Assembly (NCBI GenBank): GCA_022414725.1
Contig: CM039467.1
Location: 12,840,948-12,904,947, forward strand
From: Microglena sp. YARC
Taxonomy: Eukaryota > Chlorophyta > Chlorophyceae > Chlamydomonadales > Chlamydomonadaceae
Direction of reading: 5' to 3'
Length of the DNA stretch: 64,000 nucleotides
In this document: in pieces, positions 61,725-64,000 of the stretch
How the letters are laid out: each line of letters opens with the position of its first letter
Position numbering within the stretch: position 1 is the stretch's first letter
The notes under the pieces: model-generated
Databases searched by the model: none
What the model saw: the letters and a program-made list of their open reading frames with translations, nothing else
Told to the model about the DNA's origin: nothing
Position numbers and translations under genes: made by a program

Positions 61725-63882
61725 TTGATAATGCAACTTCCGCGAGGGCCTCCTGCCGGCTTTGTGAAACTTACCAAACTTAATGGTGTTTCATGGGCTC
61801 GTGGGATCCGCAGTGTCATTGTGAGCAATGGATGCGACCGAATCCTCCCAACGGGGGTGAAGGTTCCTCTAGATTGGCTAGACGACTGCGCGCCAGCGGC
61901 CTCTGCTGCCGGAGAGGAGGGTCCTTCCGCCATCAAGGAAGTAACCCCCCCCGATCAATCCTCCAACTTTACGGTTCCTTCTCTCAATGTTCGACGCCTG
62001 TCCTCTGATGTTGAGGATGTCCTGATGAAGCTGTGTTGTGTACAGACACAGATCATCCGTTGTGCATCAGACCCGCAGCCTCATTGCGTCCCCTTCAATT
62101 ATGATGAAGACTACTCTACTACTACTGATGATGAGGAGGACTTGAAGAGTGCTACGAGTGCTGACTCCGGTGGCGTGACCCCATCTGCTGCTGCCACTCG
62201 TGTCTTTGAGACTTCCGCTGTTTCGCCGGTGTATGAGCCTGCTGATCAGCAGATGCCTAATCGAGAGCTTTCGCCTGTGTATCAGCCTCAGCCTTCGTCG
62301 GCGCCTCCCTTTGAGCCTGTTCCCCCGGCTTACCCGGAGGTGGCTAAGCCCACTTTCTTGAAGGGCTTTGCTTCTTTTTCCTCTGCATCTGCCCCCATGG
62401 AGCGTGGCCTCCCTGGCTACCACACTCGCTCTCGCGAGGCTGCTGTTTCCTCTGCACGCACCTCTGCTGCTGGTGCCTCCCTGGAACCCCCTCCGCCTCC
62501 GCCGGTGGAGCTGCCTCCTGCCCCTGGCCCTCCTCCTATGCTATATACGCGGTCATGCGAATCTTGGGAGCATCTGCTCACTGGTGGATCTCCTCCGACT
62601 TTGAACTTGCGGGACTACCGCCTGATCAACCAGGATCGACGGGATGGTGAGTCCTTGAACCGCTCTTTGTACGGTCGGATGGATATGCAGGCTACGATGG
62701 CAAATGTTAGTGTGAAGCTGAGGCATCGCCGAGTGATGGCTTTCTCTGAGCTTGGTACCAGGTGTCGTTCTTTTCTTGGTCCAGTCACTTCTGGGATTCT
62801 GTATCCCCCAGATCATGGTGTTTCCTTTGGTGGTACGAGGCGTAGTGATCACGAGAAGCTTGGTTATCAGTTTGTGCGAGTGCCTGTCCCTCTGTGTCCT
62901 GTTAGCCCAGATTTCGAGCTGCTTATGAGTGTTGCGAGGTCCATTCCTGTGATTAGGAACATAGACGACCAGCGCGCTCTTGACGCTGGTCTTGCTGCGG
63001 AGTATTTCATGGACATTCGTAGGTCCTTGGCTCCTGTCCCTTCTGCGAATGGAGCTGGGTCTAATACCCTCATTCATGGTGAGTCTCGGTTTGATCCTGC
63101 ACTGTTGGGGTTCAGTGCACTGCCTCTCGAACGTCAGGAGTTCATGTGTTTTAACTATGATGCTCGCGAACATGGAGGACGATATGGTCAAGGTATACCA
63201 GGACTTTGCCACCCCTCGGGATATCCTTTTGGATATCCGGAAGACGCAGTCTGATGCCCTTGCCTCTAGAGTCCCTCTCATGCGTATCGAACTTCATAAT
63301 GCGCACATGGGCCCTTCTGACCGTGTCGATGATTTCTTTCGCATGGTTCGCAGTCTGTGCACTGACCTCCGCAGTGCTGGACATCCTGTCACTCAGCGCC
63401 ACGCCATGGAAACCATTGTGAATGGGATCCGTTTGATCCGATTTGAATCGCTGCGGATCCAGTACGGTATGATGTTGGCTAACAGACAGACTGTAGATTA
63501 CTGGTCTTGTCTGGAGGCATATCGGTCTCTCGACATTTTGAACATTGCTCTCCCCAGGTCCGACTCCAGGCATCCTGGTTGGTCCCGGGACGCTCCCCAG
63601 GTTCCTGCCAATGCTGCGTTTCAGCGTGGGCAGGGATCTGGTTCTCAGGGTTCTGGTTCCAACAAGCGACGTCTGGATTGCACTTGGGGCCCATGCCTCA
63701 GCAAGACGACCCACTCGGAGGATCGCTGTTTCACGAAGCATCCGCACCTGCGTAAGACCAAGCCTGGTGCACCGGTTACCAATCCGGTGCCCATGGCCTT
63801 GGCCCTTCCAGGTGTGCTTACTCCGCGGCAGCTGGCCTCCTTGCAGGCTCAGATTGATGGGTATGCTTTGGACAAGAAATAG
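61725..63882 (+). pseudogene. Retrotransposon Gag, with one frame change
   Basis: The first frame (to 63,254) has a Pro-rich linker (PPPPPVELPPAPGPPP) and a conserved core (LPLERQEFMCFNYD). At about 63,170 the sense frame moves by one base to MEDDMVKVYQDFATPRDIL, then DRVDDFFRMVRSLCTDLRSA, a capsid helix like those of copia Gag. A knuckle-like motif follows (CTWGPCLSKTTHSEDRCFTK: C-x4-C-x5-H-x4-C). The frame ends in TAG at 63,880. The frame change may be a single indel or a programmed shift. Confidence 0.65.
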
Positions 63883-64000
63883 GAGGTACGCTCTGTCCTT
63901 TTCTCTTGCACTGCGAAATTTTCAAATGTCTGCAGCCCGAGCCTGTCTGAGGGTGTCTGGCATGTTGATTCTGGAGCTGGGATGTCAATCACAGGTGATA
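63883..64000 (+). CDS. Retropepsin start of copia Pol, truncated by window
   Basis: Reading continues in phase with Gag after TAG 63,880-63,882 and reaches VWHVDSGAGMSITGD at the window edge. DSGA is the catalytic Asp motif of copia-type proteases (usually LDSGAxxHMTG). Because Gag and protease are in the same frame across one TAG, stop-codon readthrough or a nonsense mutation are both possible. Confidence 0.75.

Larger units (their letters stand above)
61725..64000 (+). mobile_element. Ty1/copia-type LTR retrotransposon, 5' part
   Basis: Gag and the beginning of the aspartic protease are visible; integrase, reverse transcriptase and the 3' LTR would lie beyond the window. The Gag N-terminus is Pro/Ser/Ala-rich. 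Codon use is more T-rich and the sequence is free of the G runs typical of the viral part. Confidence 0.7.

Overview
The window looks like part of a decaying endogenous giant virus (Nucleocytoviricota) in a eukaryotic chromosome, most plausibly a green alga. Viral hallmark genes are dense and on both strands: ribonucleotide reductase large subunit, an SNF2-type helicase, family B DNA polymerase, an intein-bearing RNA polymerase II-type largest subunit (RPB1), a DEAD-box helicase, TFIIS, several 'NPDKPWDW' repeat proteins, a large fibre-like protein with a C-terminal S74-type chaperone domain, and small membrane proteins. Almost every recognisable gene carries frameshifts, in-frame stops, homopolymer or microsatellite expansions, or insertions. 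Some single-base indels lie in homopolymers and could be assembly errors. The substitutions to stop codons and the transposon insertions cannot be explained that way.

Layout. 1-3.1 kb: broken RNR large subunit, then the first NPDKPWDW repeat gene. 3.3-7.5 kb: one large unrecognised gene, or several. 8.1-10.4 kb: helicase with a spliceosomal intron that holds a transposon remnant. 10.9-15.2 kb: a small conserved-looking protein (minus strand) and DNA polymerase B. 15.2-15.8 kb: transposon remnant with a Fanzor/TnpB-like fragment. 15.8-24.1 kb: membrane, coiled-coil and unknown proteins, interrupted at 22.0-22.6 kb by a CRESS Rep/DDE transposase chimera. 24.9-38.8 kb: RPB1, split by a 7,690-bp insertion (25,860-33,549) and also carrying a 525-residue intein. 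38.8-45.6 kb: DEAD-box helicase, TFIIS and small membrane proteins. 45.9-55 kb: two more repeat genes, a basic low-complexity protein, an unknown protein and the fibre-like protein. 56.9-59.9 kb: a transposon with a DDE transposase and a 603-codon Fanzor between shared 12-bp inverted ends. 61.7-64 kb: Gag and the start of the protease of a Ty1/copia-type retrotransposon that runs off the window.

The 7.7-kb insertion has matching 13-bp inverted termini. Removing it with one copy of a flanking GT restores the RPB1 frame exactly. It carries no obvious transposase but contains two inverted arrays of a ~180-bp satellite, other minisatellites and the 3' part of a spliced histone H3-like gene. It is therefore host-type DNA that arrived after the viral genome integrated.

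The viral genes together suggest a virus with its own replication and transcription machinery. Their present state argues that this copy is not an active virus. The mobile elements (IS630/Tc1-mariner-like family with TA flanks, Fanzor element, giant terminal-inverted-repeat element, copia element) are the most informative part of the window.
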